Counted from the first letter of the stretch, positions 44,036 through 52,848 are shown. The stretch: 64,000 nt of DNA from Roseburia sp. (GCA_023665905.1 JAMPDA010000001.1:186001-250000); one strand, 5' to 3'. Made by a program: numbers and translations. Notes: generated by a model not told the origin, from the sequence alone.

Positions 44036-45429
44036 ATCGGTTGGACCAACGAATTTTCGTTGCAGATAGTCTTATCGATGCCGTGCAAACGCGCCTCGCG
44101 CTTTTTAAAGAACGGTATCGCAAGCTGCGGAAACAGCGCGTAAGTCAGCACGTCTTCTTCCTGTATCGCGTATTCTTCTATCTCTTTTCTGTAAACGTCC
44201 AGCTCGGGAGATAAATTATCCGCAGGACGGCAGGTTATGCGCGGCGCTTCGCCCAATATCTTTTTGACGATCTTCGCGTCGGGCTCGACGGGAAGCTTGC
44301 CGTACTCGCCTGCCAAAACGCCTTTCGTTTCCTTAGTAACAGACTTATAACGCTCGCCGCCGAGCACATTCAGCACCGCTTGCGTTCCGACGATCTGCGA
44401 CGACGGGGTGACGAGCGGAGGATAACCGAGGTCGGCGCGCACGCGCGGGACTTCCTCGAGCACTTCCGTAAGCCTGTCGGACGCGTTCTGCTGCTTCAGT
44501 TGGCTGATAAGATTGCTCAGCATGCCGCCGGGGACCTGATATATGAGCGCATTTACATCGACTTTGAGAACTTTGGGATTGAGTATGCCGTCTTGCGTAA
44601 GACGCTCTGCGACCTTGCGGAAATACACCGTGCACTTGTTGAGCTTGTCGAGGTCGAGTCCCGTGTCGTACTCCGTGCCCTGAAGCGACGCGACGAGCGC
44701 TTCTGTCGAAGGCTGGCTCGTGCCGTTCCCCAAAGGCGAAAGCGCGGTATCTACGATGTCGCAACCGGCTTCGATAGCTTTAAGATTGACCATATCGCCC
44801 GTTCCGGCGGTGTTGTGTGTGTGCAAGTGAACGGGTATCTTTACTTTGTCTTTTATTCTGGATACGAGCTCGTATGCGGTATACGGCAAAAGTAAGTTCG
44901 CCATATCTTTTATGCAGACGATATCGGCGCCCATTTGCTCGAGCTTTACAGCGAGATCGACGAAATAATCTATCGTGTGCACCTTGCTTGTGGTGTAGCA
45001 TAGCGCGGCTTCCACCGTTCCGCCGTATTTTTTGGCGCTGTCTATCGCCTGCTTCATGTTGCGGATATCGTTGAGCGCATCGAAAATGCGGATAATGTCT
45101 ATACCGTTTTTGATAGACAGTCGGCAGAACTCGTCCACCACGTCGTCCGCATAATGCTTGTAGCCCAAGATGTTCTGACCGCGAAACAGCATTTGCAGCT
45201 TGGTGTTGGGGATATTCTTGCGCAATGCGCGCAGCCGCTCCCACGGATCTTCGTCGAGATATCTCAAGCACGAATCGAAAGTTGCGCCGCCCCACGCTTC
45301 GAGCGCGTAAAAGCCTACGTCGTCGAGCAACTTTGCGGCAGGCAGCATTTCGTCGGTGCGCATGCGCGTCGCGGCTTGCGATTGGTGCGCGTCGCGCAGT
45401 ATCGTTTCCATGATCTTAACTTTTGACAT
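44032..45429 (-). CDS. oadA: Oxaloacetate decarboxylase alpha subunit/transcarboxylase 5S-type carboxyltransferase
   Basis: The pyruvate/oxaloacetate-side carboxyltransferase, 465 residues. It has METILRDAHQSQAATRM, EAWGGATFDSCLRYL, the carboxylated-lysine region CIKDMANLLLP and HLHTHNTAGTGDMV. The chain ends without a biotin domain; biotin is on the separate carrier encoded at 46615-46962. It lies 27 bases after OadB. It could act as the alpha subunit of a Na+-pumping oxaloacetate decarboxylase, or as the 5S subunit of a transcarboxylase together with the acyl-CoA carboxyltransferase at the head of the operon. Confidence 0.93.
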   Translation of the reverse strand: MSKVKIMETILRDAHQSQAATRMRTDEMLPAAKLLDDVGFYALEAWGGATFDSCLRYLDEDPWERLRALRKNIPNTKLQMLFRGQNILGYKHYADDVVDEFCRLSIKNGIDIIRIFDALNDIRNMKQAIDSAKKYGGTVEAALCYTTSKVHTIDYFVDLAVKLEQMGADIVCIKDMANLLLPYTAYELVSRIKDKVKIPVHLHTHNTAGTGDMVNLKAIEAGCDIVDTALSPLGNGTSQPSTEALVASLQGTEYDTGLDLDKLNKCTVYFRKVAERLTQDGILNPKVLKVDVNALIYQVPGGMLSNLISQLKQQNASDRLTEVLEEVPRVRADLGYPPLVTPSSQIVGTQAVLNVLGGERYKSVTKETKGVLAGEYGKLPVEPDAKIVKKILGEAPRITCRPADNLSPELDVYRKEIEEYAIQEEDVLTYALFPQLAIPFFKKREARLHGIDKTICNENSLVQPI

Positions 45430-45456
45430 AAGAGTTCTCCGAAAATTTCAGCTATA

Positions 45457-46605
45457 TTACAGGAACATTGCGAGCAGTACGCCCGCCGCGACGGCAGAGC
45501 CTATAACGCCTGCCACATTGGGTCCCATGGCGTGCATCAGCAGATAGTTATTGGGATCGTCCTTTTGCGCGACAGTCTGCGAAACACGCGCCGCCATGGG
45601 CACGGCGCTCACCCCGGCGCTGCCGATAAGAGGATTGACTTTGCCGTGCGACAGCAAGCATAAGAGCTTGCCCATCAACAGTCCGCCTATAGTGCCCATC
45701 ATAAACGCAACAAGCCCGAGCACGACTATCTTGAGCGTGGACACGTCGAGGAAAGACGTTCCCACAGCCATAGAGCCGACTGTTATACCCAAGAATATCG
45801 TTATGCAGTTCATGAGTCCGTTGCTCGCGGTCTGCGACAGTCTGTCCGTGACCATACATTCCTTTAACAGGTTGCCGAGCATGAGCATGCCGAGCAGCGG
45901 CAGCGAATCAGGCAATATCAGACCGCAAATTATAGTGACTACTATCGGAAACACTATCTTTTCGCGCTTTGACACGGGACGCAACTGCTCCATTTTTATC
46001 GCGCGCTCCTTTTTTGTGGTGAGGAGCCTCATGAGCGGCGGCTGTATTATGGGAATGAGCGCCATATACGAGTATGCGGCGACGGTTATTGCGGAAAGCA
46101 TACTGTCCGACACGCCCATCTTTGTCGCTACGTAAATAGACGTAGGTCCGTCCGCTCCGCCTATTATCGCAATGGCGGCGGCTTCCGTTCCGTCAAAGCC
46201 GAGCAAGATCGCGCCGAAAAGCGTCATAAAAATGCCGAGCTGCGCCGCCGCGCCCAAAATAAAGCTCTTGGGACTTGCGATCAGCGGCCCGAAATCGGTC
46301 ATAGCGCCTATGCCCAAGAATATTATGGGCGGAAATATGACCCACTTGACGCCGCGACTTATATAGTACAGAAATCCGCCGGCAGAGCCGTCCTGCGGCG
46401 CTTTCATAAGTATATCGTACGCTCCCGGAATGTTGATAAATAGCATTCCGAAACCTATGGGCACGAGCAACAGCGGTTCTTTTTTAAGCCCTATCCCGAC
46501 GAACAGCAAAACGCACGCGATGACGATCATCACGTAGTTTTCCCATGCGGATTGGGCGAAACCGGTGCTCGACCATAGATTTTTCAACATTTCAACGAAA
46601 TTCAT
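45457..46605 (-). CDS. oadB: Na+-translocating decarboxylase beta subunit
   Basis: The membrane subunit that decarboxylates carboxybiotin and exports Na+. It has 382 residues and about nine to eleven helices, with the conserved IGGADGPTSIYVA loop, FLGIGAMTDFGPLIASPKS, and GSAGVSAVPMAARVSQ near the C terminus. Flanked by the biotin carrier (9-base gap) and OadA. The beta subunit is shared by oxaloacetate, methylmalonyl-CoA and glutaconyl-CoA decarboxylases, so the substrate depends on the alpha subunit used. Confidence 0.95.
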   Translation of the reverse strand: MNFVEMLKNLWSSTGFAQSAWENYVMIVIACVLLFVGIGLKKEPLLLVPIGFGMLFINIPGAYDILMKAPQDGSAGGFLYYISRGVKWVIFPPIIFLGIGAMTDFGPLIASPKSFILGAAAQLGIFMTLFGAILLGFDGTEAAAIAIIGGADGPTSIYVATKMGVSDSMLSAITVAAYSYMALIPIIQPPLMRLLTTKKERAIKMEQLRPVSKREKIVFPIVVTIICGLILPDSLPLLGMLMLGNLLKECMVTDRLSQTASNGLMNCITIFLGITVGSMAVGTSFLDVSTLKIVVLGLVAFMMGTIGGLLMGKLLCLLSHGKVNPLIGSAGVSAVPMAARVSQTVAQKDDPNNYLLMHAMGPNVAGVIGSAVAAGVLLAMFL

Positions 46606-46614
46606 CGAAACACC

Positions 46615-46962
46615 TTATTTTATATACGCGAGGACCGCTCCGGTCTCTACATTGTCGCCCTTCTTGACGGCATAGGTTATCGTTCCGCCGACGGTCGCGT
46701 TTACGTCGTTCTCCATTTTCATAGCCTCGAGAACGAGCACCTTTTCGTTCTGCTTTACCGTATCGCCGTCGCTGTGTGCAAGTGACAGGATAAGCCCGGG
46801 CATGGGCGCTTTTATGGGCGTGCCCTCGCCCGATACCGCGGCTTTAGGCTGCGTCGGCGCGGCGGCGGATACGGGCGCTACAGCGCTTTGCGCGTCGCCC
46901 TCTATCTCCTCCACGTCCACAGCGTATGACTTTCCGTTTACTACTACATTGAATTTACGCAT
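46615..46962 (-). CDS. Biotin carboxyl carrier protein of the decarboxylase/transcarboxylase
   Basis: A 115-residue carrier. The first 22 residues (MRKFNVVVNGKSYAVDVEE) are the usual short N-terminal strand region, then a linker rich in alanine and proline to about residue 48, then a biotinyl domain with APMPG and the biotin lysine K82 in EAMKMEND. This is the 1.3S-type carrier that moves carboxyl groups between the carboxyltransferases and OadB. It lies between OadG and OadB. Confidence 0.96.
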   Translation of the reverse strand: MRKFNVVVNGKSYAVDVEEIEGDAQSAVAPVSAAAPTQPKAAVSGEGTPIKAPMPGLILSLAHSDGDTVKQNEKVLVLEAMKMENDVNATVGGTITYAVKKGDNVETGAVLAYIK

Positions 46963-46990
46963 GATCCCTCCGTAAATGGTTTTTATTTAT

Positions 46991-47335
46991 TTACTTTTTC
47001 CGCGAAATGCGGCGTATCACAAATTCCGGCGCGGCGTTTCCGTCCTCAGACATCAGCACCGTTATCGCGGCGGTGATCGCCGCTACCGTTTCTTCGTCGT
47101 CCTCGCCCGAAAAATGCTCCTCGGCGGCTTCAGACGGCTCTTTGCTTTTGTTCTTTTTCCCGAAAGAAAACAGTTTGTCTTTGCTCAAAAACTTAGTGCG
47201 GAACAAAAACCCCGACAGATAGAATATTCCAACAAGCAAAGCAAGCACGGCAAGAACTATCAAAAACCCGACCAATGCGCGCACCGCGGCGTCGGATACG
47301 GATATATCGGAAGCGGATAAAAACATATCTGTCAT
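46991..47335 (-). CDS. Decarboxylase gamma subunit (OadG-like)
   Basis: A 114-residue protein with one membrane helix (about residues 22-46), a charged linker, and the C-terminal element VAAITAAITVL followed by FVIRRISRKK, typical of OadG/MmdD-type gamma subunits that hold the alpha and beta subunits together. It begins 3 bases after the stop of the acyl-CoA carboxyltransferase gene and precedes the biotin carrier. The sequence is short and divergent, so the call leans on the tail motif and the neighbours. Confidence 0.85.
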   Translation of the reverse strand: MTDMFLSASDISVSDAAVRALVGFLIVLAVLALLVGIFYLSGFLFRTKFLSKDKLFSFGKKNKSKEPSEAAEEHFSGEDDEETVAAITAAITVLMSEDGNAAPEFVIRRISRKK

Positions 47336-47338
47336 AGC

Positions 47339-48688
47339 TTACTCCACGTGCGCCAGCAGCGCCGCGCTGAGGTATGCGCGCGTCGAGTTCGGCTCGATAA
47401 CATTGTCGAAATGCCCTTTACGCGCAAGGACCACCGCCGAGCAGTTTTCTTCGGCATACGCCGCAGCAAGCTTTTCCGCGGTTTTATCTTTGTTCTTTGC
47501 GGACTTGATCTCATCGGCATACAAAAGCCGCGCCGCGGACTCCGATTCGAGCGCGCCGACCTGAGCGATGTCCCAGGCGATCTTATATTCGCACGGCGAC
47601 ACGAGCGCGGTATACGCCGCGCCGATCGCTTTGCCGTACACAACGGCAAATGTGTCTACATCGAGCGTGTTCACACGATAGATAAGGTCGGACATATCGC
47701 GAATAAGCCGCGCGTCGTTCTCCGTAAGTTCCGTTCCCGAGCAATCGGTCAAGAACACGACGGGACACTCCGCGTTTTCGCAGGAATTGAGGAATTCGCA
47801 GATCTTTACGCATGCGTCGGCGGTAAGCCTACCGTCCGACACCTTTATGTCGGTCGCGACCACGCCTACGTTTATTCCGCACAGCGTGGCAAAGCCAGTT
47901 ACCGCAACGGGCGCAAAATCGGCACGCACGGGCAAAAAGCTGCCTTTATCGAAAACTTCTTTTATTACGACATCGCAACCGACGCCGGCTTTTAAGCCCT
48001 TGCACACCCTGTTGGGATCGTCGGCGCTTTCCTGATCGCCGCAAAAAGCCTTAAGAGCGCGAGAAATAACGCCGCGGAGTTCGCTTTCTTTTACGATATT
48101 GGTGATTATTCCGTTTGCGGCAAGCTTTTGCGCCGAGCCGACCGTTTTTTCCGATTCACCCGTTTTAGCTGCGAGTACCAAAGGCGAAGCCGACGCCACA
48201 ACGCTGCCGGACACCGCGATAACAAAGTCGCTCACGCCTGCCACGTACGACGATATGCCCAAATTGTTGCCCTTAATTACCGATATAATCGGAACTTCCC
48301 CGTAAGCCACCGCAAACGCGCGCAATATTTCGCAATAACCGTCCAAGCAGTCTATGCCCTCGGCGAACCGCGCTCCGGACGTATCCCACACAGCTATTAT
48401 CGGTTTATCGGCGCGAACGGCATTGTTGACGGCGCGCGTTATCTTTTTTGCGTTCAACGCGCCGACGGAGCCTTTGAGGACGTCGTGGTTTGTCGCAAAA
48501 AGACACACGGCTACACCGTCCAGCATGGCAAACCCGCTTACAACGCCGTCACCGACGCTTTCCGCATCCGAAGTGATAAATGCGTCCGTTTCCACAAACG
48601 ACTTTTCGTCGATGAACGAATTTATAAACGCAAGTGTATTTTTATTGACCGCCGCGAGCGTTTTTTTGATGTTTTGCAATGAGTCCAT
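47339..48688 (-). CDS. Acyl-CoA carboxyltransferase (MmdA/12S-like, divergent)
   Basis: A two-crotonase-domain carboxyltransferase of 449 residues, shorter than the usual 510. It has GSVGALNAKKITRAV and WDTSGARFAEGID in the N domain, VVYGKAIGAAYTAL and IAQVGALESESAARLLY in the C domain, and the ending GHFDNVIEPNSTRAYL. The usual GGA/GAGG oxyanion loop is replaced by GNNLGISSY. The ATG at 48688 with GGAGGGTTT is preferred to the frame from 48730. Methylmalonyl-CoA is the likely but unproven substrate. First gene of the operon, behind a good promoter. Confidence 0.85.
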   Translation of the reverse strand: MDSLQNIKKTLAAVNKNTLAFINSFIDEKSFVETDAFITSDAESVGDGVVSGFAMLDGVAVCLFATNHDVLKGSVGALNAKKITRAVNNAVRADKPIIAVWDTSGARFAEGIDCLDGYCEILRAFAVAYGEVPIISVIKGNNLGISSYVAGVSDFVIAVSGSVVASASPLVLAAKTGESEKTVGSAQKLAANGIITNIVKESELRGVISRALKAFCGDQESADDPNRVCKGLKAGVGCDVVIKEVFDKGSFLPVRADFAPVAVTGFATLCGINVGVVATDIKVSDGRLTADACVKICEFLNSCENAECPVVFLTDCSGTELTENDARLIRDMSDLIYRVNTLDVDTFAVVYGKAIGAAYTALVSPCEYKIAWDIAQVGALESESAARLLYADEIKSAKNKDKTAEKLAAAYAEENCSAVVLARKGHFDNVIEPNSTRAYLSAALLAHVE

Positions 48689-48735
48689 AAACCCTCCATA
48701 CCGCATATCGCCGCCGAAAATCCTCGACATGTTTA

Positions 48736-48764
48736 ATTATATCATTTCGAAAAAATTTTTTCAA
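48736..48764 (-). promoter_or_regulatory. Promoter for the decarboxylase-to-ispH operon
   Basis: Minus strand: -35 TTGAAA (48759-48764), 17-base spacer, -10 TATAAT (48736-48741), about 47 bases before the carboxyltransferase ATG. It follows the end of rluB, with no clear terminator in between. Confidence 0.8.
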
Positions 48765-48817
48765 CAAATTGCGAACGTTTTTCGCTAATAAATTCTTATA
48801 GGTTATCCGATAACGCC

Positions 48818-49519
48818 TTAAAGCGATTTCAAATAATCGAGCTCTTTGGCGTTCAAAAACCGCCACTCGCCGCGCCCGAGGCCGCCCAACCGTATCGAGC
48901 CTATGGCGACGCGTTTTAAAAACAGCACGCGCCGACCCAAAGATTCTATCATGTTCTTTATCTCGTGGTTTTTGCCTTCGGTGACTGTTATTTCCAGCCG
49001 CGTTCCGCCCTCTTCCGCGCCCAAAACGACTACGTTTGCGCCCGAATACCGAACGCCGCGGAACTCGATGCCGTTCCTGAGCCTTTTGAGCTCCGCCGCA
49101 GTCGGCTCGCCCTCGACGCGCACCGAATATACCTTTTTTACGGCGTTTTTGGGGTGCGTTATTTTATTGGTTATATCGCCGTCGTTGGTTAGAAGCAGCA
49201 GACCTTCCGTATCGTAATCGAGCCTACCGACGGGAAATATCCGCTCTTTCAGATTTATAAAATCGAGTACGGTCTTTCTCCCCTTGTCGTCCGACACGGT
49301 GGACACGCAGCCCTTGGGTTTGTTGAGCATAATGTACACTTTTTTATGCGACAGCGAAACGATGCGTCCGTCCACCTCGACGGAATCGCCGTCCTTAACG
49401 TCGGTAGAAAGCTCGGAGATCACCTTGCCGTTTATGCGCACGCGCCCTTCTCGGACGAGATTTTCGCATTTTCTGCGGCTGTCTATGCCGCAAGAACTTA
49501 AATACTTGTTTATCCTCAT
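48818..49519 (-). CDS. rluB: 23S rRNA pseudouridine synthase, RluB family
   Basis: Isomerises a uridine in 23S rRNA. The 233-residue enzyme has an N-terminal S4 domain (MRINKYLSSCGIDSRRKCE), the catalytic GRLDYDTEGLLLLTNDG with the active aspartate, and KMI-type C-terminal contacts NHEIKNMIESLG. RluB/RsuA membership is clear; the exact site is inferred from genomic context next to scpAB. The ATG has no good ribosome site and is preceded at once by a terminator-like hairpin. Confidence 0.93.
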   Translation of the reverse strand: MRINKYLSSCGIDSRRKCENLVREGRVRINGKVISELSTDVKDGDSVEVDGRIVSLSHKKVYIMLNKPKGCVSTVSDDKGRKTVLDFINLKERIFPVGRLDYDTEGLLLLTNDGDITNKITHPKNAVKKVYSVRVEGEPTAAELKRLRNGIEFRGVRYSGANVVVLGAEEGGTRLEITVTEGKNHEIKNMIESLGRRVLFLKRVAIGSIRLGGLGRGEWRFLNAKELDYLKSL

Positions 49520-49526
49520 AATAAAA

Positions 49527-49549
49527 CGACCATGAATATATCATAGTCG
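49527..49549 (-). terminator. Terminator-like hairpin between dacF and rluB
   Basis: Minus strand: CGACTATGA, 5 bases, TCATGGTCG, with one G-T pair, then TTTTATT which runs into the rluB ATG. It could end the yebC-to-dacF transcript in part and limit rluB expression. Confidence 0.5.
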
Positions 49550-49573
49550 ATTAAAGAATAAAAATCAAGCGTT

Positions 49574-50401
49574 TTACCTGTTAAAAGCCATATCCATGAG
49601 CCGCATACATTCTTCAAACATATCATAGCAGTTCAGCACGGTGCAAATATATGTCTTACCGTCGCGAGTTGCGGAGGAAACCAAACATCTGCCCGAAGCG
49701 CGCGTATAGCCCGTTTTGATGCCGTTGCCGCCCTCGTAATTGAACAGTATTTTGTTTTTATTCGGGAAATTCCTGTCGTAGTCGTGCCCGTAATAAGGCG
49801 TTCGATGGCGTTTTGTAGATACTATCTGCCTGAAAACATCGTTTTTCATTGCGTAATACGATATGGCGCAAAGATCGCGCGCAGTGGTGTAATGCTCCTC
49901 GTGGTGCAGACCGTGCGGATTTACGAAGTTGGTGTTGACTGCTCCGGCTTTTTTTGCCGTATCGTTCATAAGCTTTACAAATCCGTCCACGCTTCCGCCG
50001 ACTATCACGGCAAGAGCTACGGCACAGTCGTTGCCCGATTGCAACATCAGCCCGTAAAGCAGATCGCGAACGGACAGCATTTCGCCCTTTTGAAGATACA
50101 GCGACGAGCCCTCGACGCCCACCGCCTCGTCGGGCACGGGCACGGGAAGATCGAGCAACGTGGTGTTTTCGAGCACTGTGATAGCTGTACAAATTTTTGT
50201 CGTGCTGGCAGGCTCTCGCCGCGCGTCGCAGTTTTTGGAATACACGAGCTCGCCCGTATCCCCGTCCATAAGCGCCATGGACGTCGCCGAGCTGTTTATT
50301 TCCGTTCCGACGCGCTGTACTTCGGCGGCAGCAGCCGTTCCGCACGACGCGCAATACAAAAATATCATAATGACTGTAATTAACGCAACAAACCGCTTCA
50401 T
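49574..50401 (-). CDS. D-alanyl-D-alanine carboxypeptidase (DacF-like)
   Basis: A low-molecular-weight penicillin-binding protein, 275 residues, that trims peptidoglycan stem peptides outside the cell. A signal peptide covers about the first 26 residues. Catalytic motifs are SxxK in EPASTTKICT, SGN in QSGNDCAV and KTG in GIKTGYTRASG. The PBP5-type C-terminal domain is absent, so only the catalytic domain is left. The ATG at 50401 overlaps the gerW stop; the frame to 50521 is inside gerW. The gerW-dacF link suggests a spore cortex role, as for DacF, but this is inference. Confidence 0.92.
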   Translation of the reverse strand: MKRFVALITVIMIFLYCASCGTAAAAEVQRVGTEINSSATSMALMDGDTGELVYSKNCDARREPASTTKICTAITVLENTTLLDLPVPVPDEAVGVEGSSLYLQKGEMLSVRDLLYGLMLQSGNDCAVALAVIVGGSVDGFVKLMNDTAKKAGAVNTNFVNPHGLHHEEHYTTARDLCAISYYAMKNDVFRQIVSTKRHRTPYYGHDYDRNFPNKNKILFNYEGGNGIKTGYTRASGRCLVSSATRDGKTYICTVLNCYDMFEECMRLMDMAFNR

Positions 50402-50781
50402 TTCTTTCGTCCGAAAAGCGACCCTACGAGATCGGGCACGGTGTCGATAATTTTGTCCAACGGGCCTTTGCTTCCCACATTGAGCATGCGCACATTCTTT
50501 CCGTCGCTGATAAGAAAACACACGGGCGCGACGCTCATACCGGCGCCGGACGCTCCCGCGAACGGAAATTCGTTTTGCTGTTTTTGACTGTACTCGCCGC
50601 CGCCCGATACTATGCCTATGCTGATCTTGCTTATGGGCACAACGCTTGTGCCGTCGGGCATGATTATAGGGTCGCCGACTATCATATCCGCGTCGGTCAG
50701 CATGTGCATTTTCCCGAACGCGCTGTCCATTATCCGTTCGATCGGGTGTTCTTGTTGTTCACTCGGCAACAGTGTTTGCAT
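50398..50781 (-). CDS. ytfJ: GerW/YtfJ-family sporulation protein
   Basis: A 127-residue protein of the GerW family, needed for spore germination in Bacillus. Recognisable parts are HPIERIMDSAFGKMHML, VGDPIIMPDGTSVVPISK, the glycine-rich FPFAGASGAGMSVAPVCFLI and the C-terminal VPDLVG. It starts within the DUF2953 gene (23-base overlap) and its stop overlaps dacF. The scpB-DUF2953-ytfJ-dacF order is typical of spore-forming Clostridia. Confidence 0.93.
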   Translation of the reverse strand: MQTLLPSEQQEHPIERIMDSAFGKMHMLTDADMIVGDPIIMPDGTSVVPISKISIGIVSGGGEYSQKQQNEFPFAGASGAGMSVAPVCFLISDGKNVRMLNVGSKGPLDKIIDTVPDLVGSLFGRKK

Positions 50782-51361
50782 TTGCGCTCCTTTTGCCGTT
50801 GCCTTTAGTCAATTTTTTGAAAACTACAACGCATACGGCATAGATAATATCTGCAAAACACAGCGAAAATATGCCGATAAACGACAAATCTATACATTCG
50901 GAATTGTAATCGGGTCTGATATCCGCAATTGTGCCGTCGCGATATCCCAAAAATGCGCACACCTGCGAGTATGCTATCTGCAAGCTCCCCACCGCAACGG
51001 CGGTGACCGCGGCGTCACCTGCGCCGATCCTCGCGTCGAGATCCATTTCGCGCACGCGAATACGCTTTGCTATTTCAAAAGCGATCTTTATCAAAAGTTT
51101 TTTCAGCTTGCCGCCGTGCTTGCGTTCGCCTTTTTTCTTTGGCTCTTGTTCGTCATCGGCGCTATCGCCGCCGCCTTGCAAAAGCCGCTCGCGCAACCCG
51201 TCATAACTCAACCGCTTGGAAAAAACGGGTATGCCGAAGATCCGCGCCGTAAGCTTCCCCGTTTGCCTGTCGGGATCTATCGAAACGCTTACGCCGAAAA
51301 CCATCGGCAAAACAAGCAGGTGCAAAGAAATAACGGTAAACGCCAAGTACATCATATACAT
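50759..51361 (-). CDS. DUF2953-family membrane protein
   Basis: A 200-residue protein with an N-terminal hydrophobic helix (about residues 3-24) and a second one near 160-185. Between them are the beta-rich FGVSVSIDPDRQTGKLTARIFGIPVF part, a lysine-rich linker, and the RIGAGDAAVTAVAVGSLQIAYS segment that defines the DUF2953 family. Its function is unknown; it regularly precedes ytfJ in spore formers. It overlaps that gene here, which supports a linked role. Confidence 0.82.
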   Translation of the reverse strand: MYMMYLAFTVISLHLLVLPMVFGVSVSIDPDRQTGKLTARIFGIPVFSKRLSYDGLRERLLQGGGDSADDEQEPKKKGERKHGGKLKKLLIKIAFEIAKRIRVREMDLDARIGAGDAAVTAVAVGSLQIAYSQVCAFLGYRDGTIADIRPDYNSECIDLSFIGIFSLCFADIIYAVCVVVFKKLTKGNGKRSANANTVAE

Positions 51362-51409
51362 AGTGTTTACCGTTATACAATAAATATTTACCGATTTTTT
51401 GTCGCCGAG

Positions 51410-52075
51410 CTACTGCGTGTCGTCTGTCGCGGCGGCTTCATCCGCCTCTATTTTGACTACGTCCTCGCCCTCGAGAAAATCCGGCTTTTCTTCTTTATCG
51501 GCGTAATTGTAGAGTTCCGCTTCAGTCGGCTCGGGCGCGCTTTCCTCTATCTGCCGTATCTTTTCGAGCAACACTTCGCGATCGGGCAACTGCTCTATAT
51601 CCTCTATGCGAAAACGCTTTAAAAAGTTTTCCGTCGTGCCGAACAGCAAGGGTTTTCCGAGCGAGTCCTTTCTGCCGACGATCTCTATGAGATTGTTTTT
51701 CAAAAGCGCCTGAAGCGCATAGTCGCAGTTGACGCCGCGTATGTGCTCTACTTCCAAACGCGTTACGGGCTGACGATAAGCTATAATGGACAGCGTTTCG
51801 AGCGCAGGATTGGAAAGCGCCTTTTCCTTTATGGGATTGAGCACGCACGCTATTACGTCCGAATACTCGGGATTGGACGCAAACTGTATCTTGCCGTTAT
51901 ATGTGATCAAATGTATGCCGAATTTACCGCCGAAACGCTTTTGCAAGCGCTTTACGGCGGAATTGACCTCGCTTTTTTGCAATTCCAGCAAGTCGCATAT
52001 ATCCGCGATCTTCAACCCGTCGCCGGATACAAACAAAAGCGCTTCCAGGATATCGTCGATAAGTTCAATTTCCAT
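51410..52075 (-). CDS. scpB: Segregation and condensation protein B
   Basis: A winged-helix protein that, with ScpA, binds SMC and condenses the chromosome. The 221 residues begin IDDILEALLFVSGDGLKI, with the second wing around ALETLSIIAYRQPVTRLEVEHIRG. The C-terminal 50 residues are acidic and not conserved. It overlaps scpA by 11 bases. Confidence 0.95.
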   Translation of the reverse strand: MEIELIDDILEALLFVSGDGLKIADICDLLELQKSEVNSAVKRLQKRFGGKFGIHLITYNGKIQFASNPEYSDVIACVLNPIKEKALSNPALETLSIIAYRQPVTRLEVEHIRGVNCDYALQALLKNNLIEIVGRKDSLGKPLLFGTTENFLKRFRIEDIEQLPDREVLLEKIRQIEESAPEPTEAELYNYADKEEKPDFLEGEDVVKIEADEAAATDDTQ

Positions 52076-52847
52076 CGTCCGTCTTGCTCCTTTTGACTAT
52101 CGTTATAATATCGAATATTTCTTTCTGCTCGACCCTTACTTCCTGCAATTTAAGTAGCTCGAGCAAAGCCATGAATGTCGTAACGATCTCGCTCTTTTCG
52201 GGCGCGTCGCTGAAAAGATCGTCGAATATCACTCTGTCCGCCGACATAAATTTTTGGCGTATCAGCGACATTTTTTGATCGACGGTAAACGGGTCGAGCG
52301 CGACCTTGCGCGTTTTGAACACCTGCTGACGCATGCTCAGCTTATCGAACATCTTGCGAAGCGCGTTGACAAGTCCGTCCATCGTCATATCCTTAAGCAC
52401 GAGCCGCGGCTGCCCTACAGACTCGTCGGGCGCACGATAATGCATGTTTATAACTTCCTGCTCGCGCATCTTTTCGGCGGCTTCCTTGAACAGTATGTAC
52501 TCCGCTTCGCGCTCTTTCAGTTTTACAATAAGTTCCGTCTTGGGATCGTCGTGCGGATCCTCTTCCTCCGGCGGACGCGGCAACAGCGCGCGCGACTTTA
52601 TTTCGACAAGCGTCGATGCGATAACGATAAAATCGGCGGCCTGCTCTATATCGAGCTCATCGAGCTGATCCATGGCAGCCAAATACTGATCGATTATATC
52701 CGAAATAAAGATATCCTCGATGCGTATCTTCTTGCGATGAACGAGGTCCAACAGCATATCGAGCGGACCGTTGTAATTGGATAACTCCACACGATAGCTT
52801 CTGTCGTTTTCGGAAGTATTAAATTCTTGCTCGACATTATTATCCAT
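52065..52847 (-). CDS. scpA: Segregation and condensation protein A
   Basis: The kleisin subunit of the SMC complex, 260 residues. Its N-terminal SMC-contact region YRVELSNYNGPLDMLLDLVH and DIFISDIIDQYLAAMDQLDE are clear, and the C-terminal winged helix follows (VVTTFMALLELLKLQEVRVEQ region). The ATG at 52847 directly follows the protease stop; the GTG at 52862 is a less likely start inside that gene. Confidence 0.95.
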   Translation of the reverse strand: MDNNVEQEFNTSENDRSYRVELSNYNGPLDMLLDLVHRKKIRIEDIFISDIIDQYLAAMDQLDELDIEQAADFIVIASTLVEIKSRALLPRPPEEEDPHDDPKTELIVKLKEREAEYILFKEAAEKMREQEVINMHYRAPDESVGQPRLVLKDMTMDGLVNALRKMFDKLSMRQQVFKTRKVALDPFTVDQKMSLIRQKFMSADRVIFDDLFSDAPEKSEIVTTFMALLELLKLQEVRVEQKEIFDIITIVKRSKTDDGN

Positions 52848-52848
52848 G

